From NCBI GenBank assembly GCA_038320345.1, contig JBBQED010000008.1, positions 1 to 64,000 on the forward strand: DNA of 64,000 nucleotides. Direction: 5' to 3'. The position numbers and the translations under genes are program-made. A model generated the notes under the pieces. The model was not told the DNA's origin and made no database searches. It saw only the letters and a list, made by a program, of their open reading frames with translations. The DNA is from JBBQED01 sp038320345. GTDB lineage: Bacteria > Bacteroidota > Bacteroidia > AKYH767-A > OLB10. Positions 52,684 to 61,583 of the stretch are shown here, one piece after another. Numbering within the stretch: the first letter of the stretch is position 1; each line of letters opens with the position of its first letter.

Positions 52684-53140
52684 CACCTCCCTTATTCAGT
52701 TTACCCATCACATCTTCTGCAAGCGTTGAAAAATCGTCTGGCTCATCTTTCATCAACTGTTCGAATTTCTCTTTCGACCAGATTTCAATTTTATTAGACC
52801 ATGCAGAAAGAATAATCTCCTTATCAATCCCTGCATATTCAGAAAGGCGTTTCGGTAATAAAATCCGTCCCGCAGCATCCAATTCAAGTTCTGTAGCACC
52901 ACGATAGAAGTACCGCGCAAATTCTCGGTTCTTCTTCACATACATGTTCAACTGGTTGACTTCAGCACTGATCTTCTGCCATTCGTTCATCGGATACAAA
53001 GCGAGACAGTTTTCAAAACCACGGTTCACCACCAACTTCTCATTCGCCTCAGGAGAGATCTGCTTCCGCAATGCCGACGGCAAACTCAAACGCCCCTTCG
53101 CGTCTAGCTTGCAATCGAACTCTCCTAGAAATTGTGTCAT
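52664..53140 (-). CDS. mraZ: Transcriptional regulator MraZ
   Basis: This DNA-binding regulator of the dcw operon usually represses its own promoter. Two SpoVT/AbrB-like MraZ repeats each carry the DxxxR motif: DAKGRLSLP (about residues 14-22) and DAAGRILLP (about 91-99). The frame is open from 53191, but the conserved MraZ start (MTQFLGEFDCKLDAKGR) lies at ATG 53140, giving 158 residues. The extra upstream codons would overlap the operator. It is first in the division cluster. Confidence 0.96.
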   Translation of the reverse strand: MTQFLGEFDCKLDAKGRLSLPSALRKQISPEANEKLVVNRGFENCLALYPMNEWQKISAEVNQLNMYVKKNREFARYFYRGATELELDAAGRILLPKRLSEYAGIDKEIILSAWSNKIEIWSKEKFEQLMKDEPDDFSTLAEDVMGKLNKGGDAGEIS

Positions 53141-53154
53141 CGATAATGTTGTTG

Positions 53155-53160
53155 TCCCAC
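53155..53160 (-). promoter_or_regulatory. Extra GTGGGA box near the mraZ start
   Basis: A fourth copy of the MraZ-box core GTGGGA lies 15 bases before the mraZ ATG and 41 bases from the nearest box of the operator, close to four helical turns. It could be an auxiliary site or chance. Confidence 0.35.
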
Positions 53161-53195
53161 AAAAGGGCTTCGGGTGGTAAAAATAATTCAATTTC

Positions 53196-53221
53196 TCCCA
53201 CTTCCTACCACTTTATCCCAC
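53196..53221 (-). promoter_or_regulatory. MraZ operator: three direct repeats with 10-bp period
   Basis: Read on the minus strand, GTGGGA (53221-53216), GTGGTA (53211-53206) and GTGGGA (53201-53196) follow each other at exactly 10-bp spacing. MraZ in E. coli binds three TGGGN repeats separated by five bases upstream of its own gene, the same geometry. The site lies 56-81 bases upstream of the mraZ ATG. Confidence 0.85.
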
Positions 53222-53783
53222 TTTGTTAAAAACTTTTCCGCCCCTCATTTTATTGTTTCAATGGTTAAAAAGAAGGTCTTTTAACGAAAAATTAGATAGC
53301 AACAAGTCTTGCCAAAATAGAGGCTATAACGAAATCATACAATTGATAAATAAACACTTACAAACAATCGTGAGTTCACAACTTAGGAAAATTGTGGTGG
53401 TTTTTAGTTTTCTGAAAATCCTGATTCCACCCACCCCAAAAGCTTAAAATCGTTGAAAAAAATATTGATCACCCTTTTTGAAGCCGGAAAACGATGAATC
53501 ATGAGCAAATCTGGCTGATTTGTCATTTTGAATTGATTTTGAATTACTTATGAATATTTGAATAGCTATCCTTAAAAAATAGTCTCCCACTTTCAGACAT
53601 TAATGTCTCTAATTCCACAAAAAACCGTTCTGCCCTATTCAAATTATGGGCGATGGGAGCATTTAAAGGATTAAGAACAGGTCCTAAGTCAAGTCCTTGC
53701 AAAATAAAATCCTCATTTTCAATAGTTAAGCCTCTAAAATGCTTGTTAAGCAGTAAACCACTATTTTTAGCCCTGCCCAAACT

Positions 53784-54668
53784 ATGACAGAAGTGCCTCA
53801 AAAAGATTTCATCAACATTGAAGAAATCATCCGTGGAAAGAATCCACGATTACTGAATTTCATTCCAGGATTTCTCATTCGTTACATCAAAAGAATTGTT
53901 CATCAAGATGAAGTAAATGATTTTATCCGTCGTCATGGAGATAAAACTTCCTATGCCTTTGTAGATGAAATCATAAAAGAATATGGTCCGATAGTAACTG
54001 TTGAAGGGATGGAAAATATTCCAGCAACTGGAGGTGCTATTATCGCATCGAATCACCCATTAGGTGGACTAGATGGAATGGCTTTAGTGCAGGTGCTTTC
54101 AACCAAAAGGCATGATCAGAAATTTATAGTGAACGATGTATTACTGAACATCAAAAACCTTAATGATATTTTCGTAGGCGTTAATAAGCATGGAAAGAAT
54201 TCAAATCAAGCCCTTGATCTTATCGATTCTTACTATTCAGGACAAGGATTAGTATTGATTTTCCCTGCTGGATTGGTTTCGAGGATGCAACATGGGACTA
54301 ACATTCGTGACTTGGAATGGAAGAAAAGCTTTGTCACCAAATCAAAAAAGTTTAATACAGTTATTATACCGGTTCATATAGCAGGACGAAATTCTAACTT
54401 CTTTTATAAACTTGGTCGCTGGAGACAGAAATTCGGCATTAAAGCTAATATTGAGATGTTTTACTTGATGGATGAAATGTATCATCAGATGGGCAAAAAC
54501 ATTCATATCAAAATTGGAAAGCCCCTTTTTCCGAAAGACTTAGATTCAAAATTTACGGACTTTCAATGGGCGCAGCAGATAAAAGAACATATTTACAATC
54601 TCGGAGGCGGTGACAGAAATTATCCTTTCGAAAAATCAGTAGCTGCAGGTCTAAAACAAACTAAATAA
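53784..54668 (+). CDS. PlsC-like O-acyltransferase (GlsA-like, glycine lipid pathway)
   Basis: This membrane-associated acyltransferase of the lysophospholipid acyltransferase superfamily has 294 residues. The catalytic block is SNHPLGGLDGMAL (His91 and Asp97). That gives five residues between His and Asp rather than the HxxxxD of PlsC, as in the hemolysin-associated subgroup. A second conserved block is IFPAGLVSRM (the glycerophosphate-binding region FPEG in PlsC). The next gene is an OlsB/GlsB-like N-acyltransferase, 65 bases away. In Bacteroides such an O-/N-acyltransferase pair makes glycine lipids, so this is probably the O-acyltransferase step. Substrate is inferred. Confidence 0.75.
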   Translation: MTEVPQKDFINIEEIIRGKNPRLLNFIPGFLIRYIKRIVHQDEVNDFIRRHGDKTSYAFVDEIIKEYGPIVTVEGMENIPATGGAIIASNHPLGGLDGMALVQVLSTKRHDQKFIVNDVLLNIKNLNDIFVGVNKHGKNSNQALDLIDSYYSGQGLVLIFPAGLVSRMQHGTNIRDLEWKKSFVTKSKKFNTVIIPVHIAGRNSNFFYKLGRWRQKFGIKANIEMFYLMDEMYHQMGKNIHIKIGKPLFPKDLDSKFTDFQWAQQIKEHIYNLGGGDRNYPFEKSVAAGLKQTK

Positions 54669-54733
54669 ACTATATTCATCTCGCAGATTCTTTGAAAGAA
54701 TAAAATCCTGATTAGTCCGGCAACTTAAGTATA

Positions 54734-55666
54734 ATGAAATCAATTATCGAACCTGTATCTGTTGAACTGCTGGAAAAAGAACTTTCTACGGATCGTTTTG
54801 TACGGACTTCCAATAATGGTTCCAATAAAATATATATTGTTGATGCGCATAATAGTCCTAATGTTTTAAAAGAAATTGGGCGACTTCGCGAATTAACATT
54901 TAGGGCTGCTGGAGGAGGAACTGGTCTCGATTGTGATCTGGATGAATTCGACACCATTAAAAATTGCTATCAGCAACTCATCGTTTGGAATCCATTTGAG
55001 AAAGAGATTACAGGTGGATATCGATTTATCCGTTGTGCTGATGCTGGCTATAACGAGAAGGGAGAATTACAATTAGCTACTGCAGAATTATTTCGTTTCT
55101 CGGAAAAATTTATTCAAGAATATTTTCCATATACTATTGAATTAGGTCGTTCATTTGTACAACCCAAATATCAGCCTAGTGCAGAAAATCGCAAAGGACT
55201 TTTTACCCTTGACAATTTATGGGACGGACTTGGTGCCTTACATATTGACAATCCTGATATTAAATATTTCTTCGGAAAAGTGACCATGTACCGGCATTTT
55301 AATCAGGAAGCTAGAGATATGATTCTCTATTTCATGAATTTTTATTTCCCTGATGCTGAAGGTCTCGTTACTCCGCTTCACCCTATGAATATCTCACATG
55401 ATCTATCTGCATTTGCGGAAGAGCTAAACGGGAAAGATTACAAAGAAGGGCATCGGATCCTGAACCAACATGTGCGTCTCCTAGGTGAAAATATTCCACC
55501 GCTGATTAATGCCTATATGAATCTTTCTGCCACCATGAAAAATTTCGGGACCTCCATCAATGACCATTTCGGAGAAGTAGAAGAAACTGGAATTCTGGTA
55601 AGGCTCAGCGATATTTACGAAACCAAGAAAGAACGTCATATTCTCACCTATACGAAAGGCAAATAG
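54734..55666 (+). CDS. N-acyltransferase of the OlsB/GlsB (hemolysin-like GNAT) family
   Basis: This enzyme is expected to transfer a 3-hydroxy fatty acyl group from ACP to the amino group of a small amino acid, giving a lyso-aminolipid. The N-terminal part (about 40-180) fits the acetyltransferase-5 family: EIGRLRELTFRAAGGGTG, the LIVWNPFEKEITGGYRFI strand and the ELGRSFVQPKYQ motif. The C-terminal 120 residues have no clear domain. With the preceding O-acyltransferase it resembles the GlsB/GlsA pair for glycine lipids in Bacteroides; ornithine is the other possible acceptor. The length is 310 residues. Confidence 0.78.
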   Translation: MKSIIEPVSVELLEKELSTDRFVRTSNNGSNKIYIVDAHNSPNVLKEIGRLRELTFRAAGGGTGLDCDLDEFDTIKNCYQQLIVWNPFEKEITGGYRFIRCADAGYNEKGELQLATAELFRFSEKFIQEYFPYTIELGRSFVQPKYQPSAENRKGLFTLDNLWDGLGALHIDNPDIKYFFGKVTMYRHFNQEARDMILYFMNFYFPDAEGLVTPLHPMNISHDLSAFAEELNGKDYKEGHRILNQHVRLLGENIPPLINAYMNLSATMKNFGTSINDHFGEVEETGILVRLSDIYETKKERHILTYTKGK

Positions 55667-55739
55667 CTGATTTTTTCCTCGTCAGGATGTTCAATTTTTA
55701 AATTTTAAAAAGAATACTATGTTTATGTAGTAGAGTGAA

Positions 55740-55747
55740 TACCTTTG
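55740..55747 (+). promoter_or_regulatory. -7 box (TACCTTTG) of engB
   Basis: This exact TAnnTTTG match ends 16 bases before the engB ATG, implying a very short leader. A -33 TTG is not clear. Confidence 0.5.
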
Positions 55748-55763
55748 TAATCTTCTCTTTTAC

Positions 55764-56375
55764 ATGAAAATCACTTCTGCCACTTTCGTCAAAAGTTCTG
55801 CTAAACCAGATCAGTTCCCTCCAGATAATATTCCGGAATTCGCTTTTATTGGTAGATCGAATGTGGGGAAATCGTCGTTGATCAATATGCTGGTTCAGAA
55901 AAAAGAACTAGCCAAAACATCTGGCAATCCAGGTAAAACCCAAACGATCAATCATTTCCTGATTAATAAGGAATGGCATCTGGTCGATTTACCTGGCTAT
56001 GGCTTTGCTCGGGTGTCACAGGATAAACGTGCCGAATGGAAGAGTTTCATGAAAACTTATCTTACCAAAAGGGAGCATTTACTTAACGTATTTGTACTCG
56101 TTGACCTCCGCATCGAACCGCAAAAAAGTGATCTCGACTTCATCAATTGGCTAGGAGAATGTGGGGTTGCCCTCTCAGTAGTTTTTACCAAATCAGATAA
56201 AATTACTCGTAATCAGGTGGCCTCGAATGTAGCTACGTTTAAAAAAGCTTTGCTCGAATATTGGGAAGAACTTCCGCCCCTTTTTATCACTTCTGCAGAA
56301 ACTCGCTTAGGAAAAGAAGAGCTGCTAGCCTATATCGGCAACTGCCTTCCACTTTACGTCCCTCCAGGAAACTGA
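55764..56375 (+). CDS. engB: Ribosome biogenesis GTPase EngB (YihA/YsxC)
   Basis: This small GTPase is needed for assembly of the 50S subunit. G1 GRSNVGKS (residues 30-37), the switch region GNPGKTQTINHF, G3 DLPGYGFARV, G4 TKSDK and G5 TSAETRLGKEEL are all intact. The length is 203 residues, normal. It stands on the plus strand behind its own -7 box and converges with gldC, 35 bases away, without an obvious terminator between them. Confidence 0.96.
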   Translation: MKITSATFVKSSAKPDQFPPDNIPEFAFIGRSNVGKSSLINMLVQKKELAKTSGNPGKTQTINHFLINKEWHLVDLPGYGFARVSQDKRAEWKSFMKTYLTKREHLLNVFVLVDLRIEPQKSDLDFINWLGECGVALSVVFTKSDKITRNQVASNVATFKKALLEYWEELPPLFITSAETRLGKEELLAYIGNCLPLYVPPGN

Positions 56376-56410
56376 TTCCAAAGAGAATTTTTGTACTGGC
56401 AGCACCTCAA

Positions 56411-56761
56411 TTATGCTATCACCTTGGTTTTTTTTCCGAAGTTTTGCGCAAATGCCCTCATTTCTACCGCCCTCTCCTTGTCATTGGTAGCTCGTTCATA
56501 AGTATCTGCCATGCTAGCTAGCGTTTCGTAGAAAAAAAATTGCATCTCTTCTACCGACATTTCAGTTGTCCATAAATCAATACGCATCGTGCTTTTCTCT
56601 GGTTTATCCCAAAGCGCAAGCATAAATGATTTCGCACTATGATTTCCATCCATCCCTGAATCTTCTGCATGCCAGTCGATTGCAACAGGATGCTTTTCTG
56701 CATTCAGTGAAACTGTGATTTTAATATCAGACCTTTTAACTGGTGTATTATCAGCCGCCAT
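56411..56761 (-). CDS. gldC: Gliding motility protein GldC
   Basis: This 116-residue soluble protein is known from gliding Bacteroidota, where it aids motility together with GldB. The match covers the whole length, especially SAKSFMLALWDKPEKSTMRI, DLWTTEMSVEEMQFFFYETL and SMADTYERATND. It has no signal peptide and is probably cytoplasmic. GldB is not adjacent here. It fits the T9SS and SprB-type content of the window, although GldC also occurs in non-motile relatives. Confidence 0.88.
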   Translation of the reverse strand: MAADNTPVKRSDIKITVSLNAEKHPVAIDWHAEDSGMDGNHSAKSFMLALWDKPEKSTMRIDLWTTEMSVEEMQFFFYETLASMADTYERATNDKERAVEMRAFAQNFGKKTKVIA

Positions 56762-56830
56762 TTCAATACTATGTTTTAATTTAAATCTACTTAACCTTTT
56801 AAACAGGATGTTCGCCTGTCATTGGGATGT

Positions 56831-56838
56831 CAAAAGTA
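56831..56838 (-). promoter_or_regulatory. -7 box (TACTTTTG) of gldC
   Basis: This exact TAnnTTTG match lies on the minus strand 69 bases upstream of the gldC ATG. The expected leader is about 65 bases. No TTG at the -33 distance. Confidence 0.4.
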
Positions 56839-56902
56839 CATATTCGTTAGCTTGAACCATTTAAGTTACCTGCAAATTGCAACAGAAAGGAATCAAAATC
56901 GT

Positions 56903-56910
56903 TATTTTCG
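56903..56910 (+). promoter_or_regulatory. Near-consensus -7 box of the propeller/barrel gene
   Basis: TATTTTCG differs from TAnnTTTG at one position and ends 15 bases before the ATG at 56926. Confidence 0.3.
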
Positions 56911-56925
56911 CATAGGTTTATCAAT

Positions 56926-59900
56926 ATGCAACATCGTCATTTTCCACTTCCGGTATTAATCCTCATTGGATTCCTATTTTCTACAGGGATTGCCAACGCT
57001 CAGTTCTCGCGCGGAACCCAAATGAATTTCGGGAAAAACAGAGTGCAATACAATGATTTTTTATGGAGCTTCTATCGCTTTAAAAATTTCGACACTTACT
57101 TTTATCTCGGAGGTCAGGAACTAGCCATTTTTACTGGTAGAACTGCGGATGCGGAAATTGCTGATATTGAAAAACTCTTCGACTATCGTATCAATGGCAG
57201 ATTTCAATTTATGATTTATAATCGTTTGAGTGATCTCAAACAAAGTAATATTGGTTTGGATGGCGAAGAACAAAACAATAATACAGGTGGCTTAACGAAA
57301 ATCATTGGGAATAAAGTTTTAATTTATTTTGATGGTGATTACCGAAATCTACGAAAGCAAATTCGTGCAGGAGTAGCTCAAGTGATGATTAACCAATTGA
57401 TGTTTGGAGGTAGTATTAAAGATCGTTTGCAAAGTGCAGTATTGCTCAACCTCCCCGATTGGTATGTACAAGGACTTGTTGCTTATATTTCTGAAGGATG
57501 GACAGTAGAAAACGACAACAAGATGCGAGATGGAATTCTTGCTGGACGATTTTCAAAATTTAGCAATATAGCTGGCAACGAAGCCACATTTGCAGGTCAG
57601 TCATTCTGGAATTTTATTGTTGAAACATACGGAACAACGGCAGTTTCGAATTTGCTTTATATGACGCGTATCAATCGAAATATAGAAAGTGGTTTTATCT
57701 ATGTTGTTGGTGCTTCACTCAAAGAAATCTCACACAACTGGCTAGATTATTATCAACGTTTTTATCTTGATGAAGATAAACTAAGGCAAACCATTGCTGG
57801 AAAACCAGTTTACATCAGCAAAAAACCTAATAGAATTATTGAACAAGTAAAAGTGAGTCCTGATGGAAGTCAGATTGCATTCATGAGTAATGAACTCGGC
57901 AAATACAAAATCTGGCTTTATGATTCAAAAACTAAGAAAAAGAAACGGATTGGGAAAGGTGGATATAAATCCATTAATCAGGCGAATGATCTGAGCTATC
58001 CTGTTCTTGCATGGCACCCAAGCGGTAGATATCTAGCAGCTATTAAAGAAAAGAAAGGAAAAGTTTGGCTGGATTATTATACTATGGGAAAACATATTAA
58101 AAAAGAAACCAATAAATTTTTTTACTTTGAAAAAGTACTCGATTTTTCTTACTCTTCCAGCGGTAATGAAATGGTTCTTTCTGCGGTACAAAAAGGGCAA
58201 TCAGATATTTATATTTTTAATCCTCGAACAAAAGTTTATCAGCAAATCACAAAAGATCGTTGGGATGATCAGCACCCTCGATTTGTCATGAACGATCGTT
58301 TTATAGGTTTTAGTTCTACACGTTTTGAAGACTCTCTAAAAACCACCAGTTTTCGTCAGGCAGGTGAATTACTTCTTCCAACGAAATCTGATATTTTTTT
58401 ATACGACTATGCCAATAGATCAGAACATTTATTACGTCTGACGAATAGTCCTTCCGTGAATGAAACACAACCGATGATGATCGACTCTTCTCACTTTTCT
58501 TATTTGAGTGATGAAAATGGAATTATCAATCGCTATGTTTCAACACTGGATAGTACCATTGCATATGTAGATACTACCATTCATTATAGATATATTGTGA
58601 ATGCTAAGCCTCAGAGTAATTACACGAGGAATTTACTAGAGCACGACATTAATTACAAATCAACACGCTATGCGGAACTCACTAATTCTGGAAATAAATA
58701 TCAGCTATTCCTGAGCCCTATTCCTGCCATTGATAGCACGATGAACGGTGCACTTAAGAAAACACCGCTTCGCTTTAAAATGGACCGGATTGCAATACCT
58801 GTCAAACCAAAAAGAGCCGATGCGCAGTTAACGATTCCTGAGCCTATTAAAGTCTTTGAAGAAAATAAAAAACCAACACAAGGTGATTCTTCCAAAATCG
58901 ACATTAATAATTATCAGTTCCAATCAGAGTTCCCGAAAAAGAAGAAAAAAGAAGAAGCCCCAATTCAGAAAGCTACTCCTGTTACAACTGATTCGTTGAC
59001 CAAACAGTCTGCAATTAATATTAACCCTGCTGAATTAGATTCTCCAGCAGTAGTGAAGAAAACAAATGCAGATTCAACGGCCTACCTGCTTCCAAAGCAA
59101 AGAAACTATGAAATTGCATTTTCAACGAGCTATCTCCTTACTCAACTTGATAATAGTCTGCTCAATGAAACCTATCAGTCTTTTACTGGAGGTGCTGTTT
59201 ATTTTGATCCAGGATTAAATGCACTCATTAAAATTGGTGTGAATGATTTGATGGACGATTATAGAATTACTGGTGGGTTTAGATTATCAGGAAATCTAAA
59301 TAGTAATGAATACCTTGTAAGTTACGAGAATCTTAAAAAAAGGATGGATAAACAATTTACTTTCTATCGACAAGCAAGAGAGGAAATTTCATCCAATGCG
59401 TTGTATAAAATTCATACACACGAAATCAAATACATTAACAAATGGCCATTCAATGATCTTACAAGTATAAGAGGAACTGTTTCTTATCGTAATGATCGGA
59501 TTGTAAATCTGAGTACGGATCTTCAAAATCTTCAGGCGAAAAACCGCTATCAGAATTGGGCTAGCACACGTCTTGAATTTGTGTATGACAACACTCTAAA
59601 CACTGGACTTAATTTGTACAATGGATTTCGTTATAAATTATTTGCAGAATACTATAATGAAATAGATAAAAAGAACTCTTACCTAAGTGTTTTAGGTGCT
59701 GATTTCCGCTATTATTTAAAAGTTCACCGTCAGATTATTCTTGCCAGCCGTTTTGCAGCCAGCACATCGTTAGGTACAAATAAATTAATTTATTATTTAG
59801 GCTCACTCGATAATGCATTTGCTCCTACCGACAATTTCAATTACAATATCCAGATCGATCGCACACAGCAATATGCATTTCAAGCAGTAGCTACTAATTT

Positions 59901-60291
59901 AAGAGGGTTTACTCAGAATATACGAAACGGAAATAGTTTTGCTTTAATTAACAGTGAGCTCCGCATTCCTTTATTCCAATACCTCGCAAACAAACCTATC
60001 CGCTCTGATTTTGTAAGAAACTTTCAGGTAATTGGGTTTGCAGATGTTGGTACAGCATGGACTGGTCCCTCTCCTTATAATAAAAACAATGCTTTATACA
60101 CTGAAGAATATCCAGGAAACCCTATTAGCATTACGGTAACTAAAGATGTGGAACCTATTGTTGCTGGATATGGTTTTGGCTTAAGAAGCAGAGTACTTGG
60201 TTATTTTCTTCGTGCCGACTGGGCTTGGGGAATTGATGATGGTCAAGTACAACCTCGTATCTTCTACTTCTCACTTGGACTAGATTTCTAA
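56926..60291 (+). CDS. Outer-membrane protein with PD40 propeller and C-terminal beta-barrel
   Basis: This is a large (1121 residues) exported protein. A signal peptide (1-25, ending ANAQ) is followed by a domain of about 260 residues resembling inactive peptidase-MA proteins (FQFMIYNRLSDLKQSN, NLPDWYVQGLVAYISEGW). A TolB-like PD40 propeller (about 300-550; KVSPDGSQIAFMSNELGKYK, YLAAIKEKKGKVWL) and a Lys/Pro-rich linker (about 625-720) come next. The last 390 residues resemble an Omp85-type barrel ending in Phe (LGLDF), with LINSELRIPLFQY and IGFADVGTAWTG as in BamA-like strands. In the peptidase-like part the zinc HExxH is not seen. The role is unknown; envelope biogenesis or secretion is likely. 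An M20 amidohydrolase gene follows 26 bases downstream. Confidence 0.78.
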   Translation: MQHRHFPLPVLILIGFLFSTGIANAQFSRGTQMNFGKNRVQYNDFLWSFYRFKNFDTYFYLGGQELAIFTGRTADAEIADIEKLFDYRINGRFQFMIYNRLSDLKQSNIGLDGEEQNNNTGGLTKIIGNKVLIYFDGDYRNLRKQIRAGVAQVMINQLMFGGSIKDRLQSAVLLNLPDWYVQGLVAYISEGWTVENDNKMRDGILAGRFSKFSNIAGNEATFAGQSFWNFIVETYGTTAVSNLLYMTRINRNIESGFIYVVGASLKEISHNWLDYYQRFYLDEDKLRQTIAGKPVYISKKPNRIIEQVKVSPDGSQIAFMSNELGKYKIWLYDSKTKKKKRIGKGGYKSINQANDLSYPVLAWHPSGRYLAAIKEKKGKVWLDYYTMGKHIKKETNKFFYFEKVLDFSYSSSGNEMVLSAVQKGQSDIYIFNPRTKVYQQITKDRWDDQHPRFVMNDRFIGFSSTRFEDSLKTTSFRQAGELLLPTKSDIFLYDYANRSEHLLRLTNSPSVNETQPMMIDSSHFSYLSDENGIINRYVSTLDSTIAYVDTTIHYRYIVNAKPQSNYTRNLLEHDINYKSTRYAELTNSGNKYQLFLSPIPAIDSTMNGALKKTPLRFKMDRIAIPVKPKRADAQLTIPEPIKVFEENKKPTQGDSSKIDINNYQFQSEFPKKKKKEEAPIQKATPVTTDSLTKQSAININPAELDSPAVVKKTNADSTAYLLPKQRNYEIAFSTSYLLTQLDNSLLNETYQSFTGGAVYFDPGLNALIKIGVNDLMDDYRITGGFRLSGNLNSNEYLVSYENLKKRMDKQFTFYRQAREEISSNALYKIHTHEIKYINKWPFNDLTSIRGTVSYRNDRIVNLSTDLQNLQAKNRYQNWASTRLEFVYDNTLNTGLNLYNGFRYKLFAEYYNEIDKKNSYLSVLGADFRYYLKVHRQIILASRFAASTSLGTNKLIYYLGSLDNAFAPTDNFNYNIQIDRTQQYAFQAVATNLRGFTQNIRNGNSFALINSELRIPLFQYLANKPIRSDFVRNFQVIGFADVGTAWTGPSPYNKNNALYTEEYPGNPISITVTKDVEPIVAGYGFGLRSRVLGYFLRADWAWGIDDGQVQPRIFYFSLGLDF

Positions 60292-60317
60292 TTAGTCCAA
60301 ATAAAAATTACATCACC

Positions 60318-61508
60318 ATGAATCAGGCAGAGCGGATACGTCAGTTAGCGGATAGCCATTACCGTGATATCGTGGATATCAGAAGACATATTCACATGCA
60401 TCCTGAATTGTCTTTTGACGAACATCAAACTGCACTATTTGTAGGCAACCGTCTGAAAGATATTGGCATTCCATTTAAAGATAAAGTAGCCAATACCGGT
60501 TTGGTCGGCATCATTGAAGGGAGAAATCCTGGAAAAAAAGTGGTTGCGCTGAGAGCAGATATGGATGCTTTGCCGATCACTGAAGCCAATGATGTTCCTT
60601 ACAAATCACAGAACCCTGGAATCATGCATGCCTGCGGACATGATGTTCATACTGCTTCGTTATTAGGTGCTGCAAAAATTCTGCATGAATTAAAATCAGA
60701 ATTTGATGGAAGTATTAAATTAATTTTTCAACCGGGAGAAGAAAAATTACCAGGAGGTGCTTCTATGATGATCAAAGAAGGTGTGCTCGAAAATCCTAAA
60801 CCTAGTTCTGTAATTGGTCAGCATGTGATGCCATTCATCGATACCGGTAAAGTAGGATTTCGTTCTGGAATTTACATGGCGAGTACCGACGAACTGTATT
60901 TGAGAGTAAAAGGTAAAGGTGGGCATGGTGCAATGCCGCATTTAAATATTGACCCTGTGCTGATCACCTCGCATTTGATTGTTGCTATGCAACAGATTGT
61001 AAGTCGTGTGGCCAATCCAACAATGCCCTGTGTACTGTCGTTTGGAAAAGTAATTGCAAATGGTGCAACTAACGTAATTCCCAATGAAGTTTATATAGAA
61101 GGAACTTTCCGAACGCTGGATGAAAAATGGAGAGCAGCAGCACATGAACATATGCTTTCACTGGCTCATCAACTTGTGAACTCGATGGGTGGAACGCTTG
61201 AATTTGAAATCAGAAAAGGATATCCGGTTTTAGTAAATGAAGAACTCCTAACTGCAAGATCTAAAAAAGCTGCGATTGAATACTTGGGGAAAGAAAATGT
61301 GCTAGACCTTGACATCTGGATGGCTGCTGAAGATTTCTCTTTTTATTCTCAAAAAGCAAGCGCATGCTTTTATCGTTTGGGAACACGCAACGAAGCTAGA
61401 GGAATTATTTCTTCTGTACATACTCCAACTTTTGATATTGATGAGAATGCTCTGAAAACGGGAATGGGATTGATGGCTTATCTTGCTCTAAAAGAACTCG
61501 AAGCTTAA
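60318..61508 (+). CDS. M20-family amidohydrolase (N-acyl amino acid hydrolase type)
   Basis: This metal-dependent hydrolase removes acyl groups from N-acylated amino acids or similar amides. The M20D signature is complete: IRRHIHMHPELSFDE near the start, the ALRADMDALP metal segment, MHACGHDVHTA (Cys/His ligands at about 104-111), FQPGEE (catalytic Glu) and MAAEDFSFY near the C-terminus. The dimerisation domain occupies about 185-300. The length, 396 residues, is normal. There is no signal peptide, so it is cytosolic. It is co-directional with the preceding outer-membrane gene. Given the aminolipid genes nearby, a role in acyl-amino acid turnover is conceivable but not shown. Confidence 0.9.
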   Translation: MNQAERIRQLADSHYRDIVDIRRHIHMHPELSFDEHQTALFVGNRLKDIGIPFKDKVANTGLVGIIEGRNPGKKVVALRADMDALPITEANDVPYKSQNPGIMHACGHDVHTASLLGAAKILHELKSEFDGSIKLIFQPGEEKLPGGASMMIKEGVLENPKPSSVIGQHVMPFIDTGKVGFRSGIYMASTDELYLRVKGKGGHGAMPHLNIDPVLITSHLIVAMQQIVSRVANPTMPCVLSFGKVIANGATNVIPNEVYIEGTFRTLDEKWRAAAHEHMLSLAHQLVNSMGGTLEFEIRKGYPVLVNEELLTARSKKAAIEYLGKENVLDLDIWMAAEDFSFYSQKASACFYRLGTRNEARGIISSVHTPTFDIDENALKTGMGLMAYLALKELEA

Positions 61509-61531
61509 TGGATGATAATTCTTTGCAAAAG

Positions 61532-61567
61532 AAAAGGGCTGCTTCTGAGAAGCAGCCCTTTTCTTTT
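61532..61567. terminator. Strong bidirectional terminator
   Basis: A 14-bp perfect stem, AAAAGGGCTGCTTC (61532-61545) with GAAGCAGCCCTTTT (61549-61562), closes a TGA loop. A-rich and T-rich flanks allow termination in both directions. It separates the convergent M20 gene and the T9SS gene. Confidence 0.95.
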
Positions 61568-61583
61568 AACTATTAATGAACTA

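Larger units (their letters stand above)
53141..53783. other. Divergent intergenic region upstream of the dcw cluster
   Basis: This 643-base gap lies between mraZ and a plus-strand acyltransferase gene. The 85 bases nearest mraZ carry the MraZ operator. The remainder is AT-rich with no consensus TAnnTTTG box found on the minus strand. A TTG-initiated 85-codon frame at 53544-53801 overlaps the acyltransferase start and is not accepted as a gene. Confidence 0.6.

Noticed and set aside
53141..53191. 17-codon N-terminal extension of mraZ
   Set aside because: The conserved MraZ start is MTQFLGEFDCKLDAKGR at 53140. The extension runs up to the operator and is not conserved-looking.
53544..53801. 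85-codon minus-strand frame upstream of the acyltransferase gene
   Set aside because: It begins with TTG, overlaps the start of the divergent acyltransferase gene, has no early internal ATG and no recognisable domain. It could be a decayed gene but cannot be supported.
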